In this document: in pieces, positions 6,019 through 7,306 of the stretch
How the letters are laid out: each line of letters starts with the position of its first letter
Numbering within the stretch: the stretch's first letter is position 1
Source of the DNA: Brevundimonas sp. UBA5713
GTDB lineage: Bacteria > Pseudomonadota > Alphaproteobacteria > Caulobacterales > Caulobacteraceae
DNA: 7,306 nucleotides
Reading direction: 5' to 3'
NCBI RefSeq assembly: GCF_002419815.1
Contig: NZ_DIGV01000022.1
Location: 1-7,306, forward strand
Translations under genes and position numbers: made by a program
Notes under the pieces: generated by a model
The model's database searches: none
Seen by the model: only the letters and a program-made list of their open reading frames with translations
Told to the model about the DNA's origin: nothing

Positions 6019-6846
6019 TTAGCTCTTCAAACGCCAGCCCGAGCGGAACACCAGCCAGCAGACCACGCCCATGATCACGGTCAGAACGGCGCTCATGACC
6101 AGACCGACCATCAGATTGCTCTCGGCTTGACCGATAAAGCCCGCACGGAAGCCGTCGATCAGATAGAAGAACGGATTGAAATGGCTGATGGTGTTGAACG
6201 GTGCCGGCAGGTTGTCGACCAGATAGAAGGTGCCCGACAGGAAGGTCATCGGCATGACGACAAAGTTCTGCACCGCAGACAGGTGGTCGAACTTTTCGGA
6301 CCACAGACCGGCGAGCACGCCCACCATGCCCATCAGCAGCGACGAGATCAGGCCGAACCAGACGATCAGCAGAATATTGCTGATGCCCAGTTTTGCGAAC
6401 GGCAGCACGCACAGGGCCGTCACCAGTCCCACCACGATACCGCGCGTGGCGGCACCCAGACTGAAACCGATGGTCAGTTCCAGCGGGCTGAGCGGCGGGG
6501 TCAGGAAATCGGTCGCCGTGCCCATAATCTTGGCCTGGATCAGGCTGGACGAGGCGTTGGCAAAGGCGTTTTGCAAAATGGCCATCATGATCAGGCCCGG
6601 TGCCACAAACTCGGCAAACGGCGTGCCGTGCAGCGGCGGACGCGCGCCCTGAAGGGCCACCACAAAGACCATCATATAGAGCAGGGTCGTCACCACCGGC
6701 GCGGCCACAGTCTGCGCCCCCACCTTCCAGAAGCGGCGCACCTCGCGCAGGTAAAGCGTGCGCAGTCCCACCCAGTTCACACCGGCATAGCGGCGGGGCT
6801 GGTGATGGGCGGAAAGTGTCGTCGGCTTGGCGTCAGTGTGGCTCAT
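6019..6846 (-). CDS. ABC-2 type transporter permease
   Basis: This 275-residue integral membrane protein has a short polar N-terminus, an amphipathic region with LYLREVRRFWKV (about 31-42), and about six hydrophobic segments: roughly 46-66, 80-98, 128-150, 155-178, 190-212 and 245-266. The FLSGTFYLVDNLP stretch before the last helices, followed by FNPFFYLIDGFR, is characteristic of ABC-2 exporters of the YadH/NodJ kind, which move lipids, polysaccharides or drugs outward with a separate ATPase subunit. No ATPase gene lies beside it here: the next gene upstream is the divergent gcrA and downstream is a terminator then the peptidase, so the partner must be encoded elsewhere. The ATG at 6846 is the only reasonable start; the purine-rich GAGGGG is 13 bases upstream, rather far. 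The transported substrate cannot be inferred. Confidence 0.9.
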   Translation of the reverse strand: MSHTDAKPTTLSAHHQPRRYAGVNWVGLRTLYLREVRRFWKVGAQTVAAPVVTTLLYMMVFVVALQGARPPLHGTPFAEFVAPGLIMMAILQNAFANASSSLIQAKIMGTATDFLTPPLSPLELTIGFSLGAATRGIVVGLVTALCVLPFAKLGISNILLIVWFGLISSLLMGMVGVLAGLWSEKFDHLSAVQNFVVMPMTFLSGTFYLVDNLPAPFNTISHFNPFFYLIDGFRAGFIGQAESNLMVGLVMSAVLTVIMGVVCWLVFRSGWRLKS

Positions 6847-6892
6847 AAACGGTCAAATGCCCCTCGAAATGGCGTTTCGCAAGGCGCCCGCT

Positions 6893-6922
6893 GTTATTCG
6901 GACCCAAATAAAGTTGAGTCAA
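6893..6922 (-). promoter_or_regulatory. candidate promoter of the ABC permease gene
   Basis: On the minus strand TTGACT (6917-6922, 5 of 6 match) precedes AATAAC (6893-6898, 4 of 6 match) by 18 bases. The transcript would begin near 6886, about 40 bases before the permease ATG. The -35 hexamer overlaps the -35 of the candidate gcrA promoter on the other strand. Confidence 0.35.
6916..6920. promoter_or_regulatory. GANTC (CcrM-type methylation) site in the gcrA/permease control region
   Basis: GAGTC lies at the centre of the 9-base palindrome TTGAGTCAA (6914-6922) and overlaps the -35 hexamers proposed for both divergent genes. Hemimethylation after fork passage could therefore affect either promoter. 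The motif is certain, the effect is inferred. Confidence 0.5.
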
Positions 6923-6931
6923 AATAGGACA

Positions 6932-6939
6932 TTAACCAT
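6932..6939 (+). promoter_or_regulatory. CtrA half-site-like octamer TTAACCAT in the gcrA promoter
   Basis: TTAACCAT covers the end of the spacer and the first bases of the candidate gcrA -10. CtrA is known to repress gcrA in Caulobacter, and a bound protein here would block RNA polymerase. The same eight bases occur upstream of podJ at 2369-2376 on the minus strand. No paired TTAA at 7-base spacing is present. Confidence 0.5.
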
Positions 6940-6954
6940 ACTACATCTGGTTTC

Positions 6955-6963
6955 TGTGGACAG
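6955..6963 (-). promoter_or_regulatory. weak DnaA-box-like site near the gcrA transcription start
   Basis: The minus strand reads CTGTCCACA, 7 of 9 matches to TTATCCACA with the TCCACA core intact. DnaA is known to activate gcrA in Caulobacter. The site falls just downstream of the predicted transcription start, which is not an ideal activator position. Confidence 0.3.
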
Positions 6964-7053
6964 GCGAATTCCTACATATTGCGTGTTTTAAGCGGTGATT
7001 TACGATTGGCGCCACTGAGGAGCGTTATTTCTGACGTTCTGACACAAGATATT

Positions 7054-7058
7054 GAATC
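7054..7058. promoter_or_regulatory. second GANTC site, in the gcrA leader
   Basis: GAATC lies 19 bases before the gcrA start codon, just upstream of the ribosome binding site. Together with 6916-6920 it gives two methylation sites in a 231-base control region. Confidence 0.4.
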
Positions 7059-7077
7059 CGATCCCCCGGAGGGTGGC

Positions 7078-7306
7078 ATGAACGCAGGCTGGACTGAAGA
7101 TCGCGTAGGCGCTCTGAAAAAGCTGTGGCTTGAAGGCCAATCGGCCTCCCAAATCGCAAAAGCACTGGGCGGTGGCGTAACCCGCAACGCCGTCATAGGT
7201 AAGGTACACCGTCTGGGTCTGTCGGGCCGTGCAGCGCCGTCGCAACCGGCCCGCACCAGCTTCCGCACCACGCGCCCCAGCAGCACCAAGGCCGCCTCGG
7301 CTGCCG
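7078..7306 (+). CDS. gcrA: GcrA cell cycle regulator, N-terminal 76 codons
   Basis: GcrA is a DNA-binding co-regulator that associates with the sigma-70 RNA polymerase and acts at promoters with methylated GANTC sites, driving the transition to DNA replication and stalked-cell functions. The visible residues begin MNAGWTEDRVGALKKLWLEG and continue through SASQIAKALGGGVTRNAVIGK and VHRLGLSGRAAPSQPAR, the strongly conserved helix-turn-helix N-terminus of the family (about 5-50), followed by the basic, Ser/Pro/Ala-rich linker (from about 51). The C-terminal sigma-binding region lies beyond the right edge. The ATG at 7078 has GGAGG (7068-7072) at 5 bases. It is divergent from the ABC permease and preceded by a control region with two GANTC sites, a CtrA-like octamer and a weak DnaA-like box. 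Residue identity in the helix-turn-helix leaves little doubt. Confidence 0.95.
   Translation, partial: MNAGWTEDRVGALKKLWLEGQSASQIAKALGGGVTRNAVIGKVHRLGLSGRAAPSQPARTSFRTTRPSSTKAASAA

Larger units (their letters stand above)
6914..6942 (+). promoter_or_regulatory. candidate gcrA promoter
   Basis: TTGAGT (6914-6919) and CATACT (6937-6942) are spaced by 17 bases, each matching 4 of 6 sigma-70 positions. Transcription would start near 6949 and leave a leader of about 130 bases. A GANTC site overlaps the -35 and a CtrA-like octamer overlaps the spacer and -10, an arrangement consistent with repression of gcrA by CtrA as known in Caulobacter. A second, weaker pair is TTGCGT (6979-6984) with TACGAT (7001-7006). 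Confidence 0.45.

Noticed and set aside
5992..6927. 311-codon plus-strand reading frame opposite the ABC permease
   Set aside because: The product is rich in His, Gln and Arg without domain features, as expected for the antisense of a hydrophobic protein.
6869..6991. 40-codon plus-strand frame in the gcrA control region (ATG at 6869)
   Set aside because: It runs across the predicted promoters and regulatory sites, starts upstream of the predicted transcription start and lacks a ribosome binding site.
1..7306. A mobile, defence or otherwise new system
   Set aside because: Every recognisable gene is a core alphaproteobacterial function. There are no transposase, integrase, toxin-antitoxin, nuclease or direct repeat signals, and no abrupt composition change.

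Overview
The window reads as core chromosome of an alphaproteobacterium, most likely a member of the Caulobacteraceae. Two genes carry the identification: the start of gcrA, a master cell-cycle regulator, at the right edge, and most of podJ, a polar organelle scaffold, at the left edge. By eye the base composition is high in G+C but seems lower than I would expect for Caulobacter itself, so a relative such as Asticcacaulis is my guess. That genus call is inference.

Layout from left to right. Bases 1-2241 (minus) are podJ from a GTG start, running off the left edge before its stop. Bases 2242-2450 are a divergent control region. Bases 2451-2663 (plus) encode a 70-residue two-helix membrane protein. 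A hairpin at 2680-2711 separates it from the converging arginine genes. Bases 2736-4892 (minus) hold argD followed by argF, an arginine biosynthesis operon. Its leader (4893-5010) holds a GC-rich hairpin and a possible 10-codon reading frame. Bases 5011-5922 (minus) encode an exported zinc aminopeptidase of the M28 type. A hairpin at 5962-5993 separates it from an ABC-2 type export permease (6019-6846, minus). Bases 6847-7077 are a divergent control region, and gcrA (plus) starts at 7078 and runs off the right edge.

How the parts relate. ArgD makes N-acetylornithine, whose deacetylated product ornithine is the substrate of ArgF, so these two work in one pathway. In Caulobacter, GcrA acts with CcrM methylation of GANTC sites to control cell-cycle genes, and podJ is among the genes reported to depend on it. 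Here regulator and target lie under 5 kb apart. The control regions of both contain a GANTC site and the octamer TTAACCAT, which resembles a CtrA half-site. The peptidase and permease have no visible functional link to the rest.

I found no mobile element, CRISPR array, RNA gene or convincing unknown system. The most interesting material is regulatory: a GANTC site at the centre of a 9-base palindrome that could serve as the -35 element of both gcrA and the permease, and the argD leader. The long reading frames on the strand opposite podJ, argFD, the peptidase and the permease are shadows of real genes.
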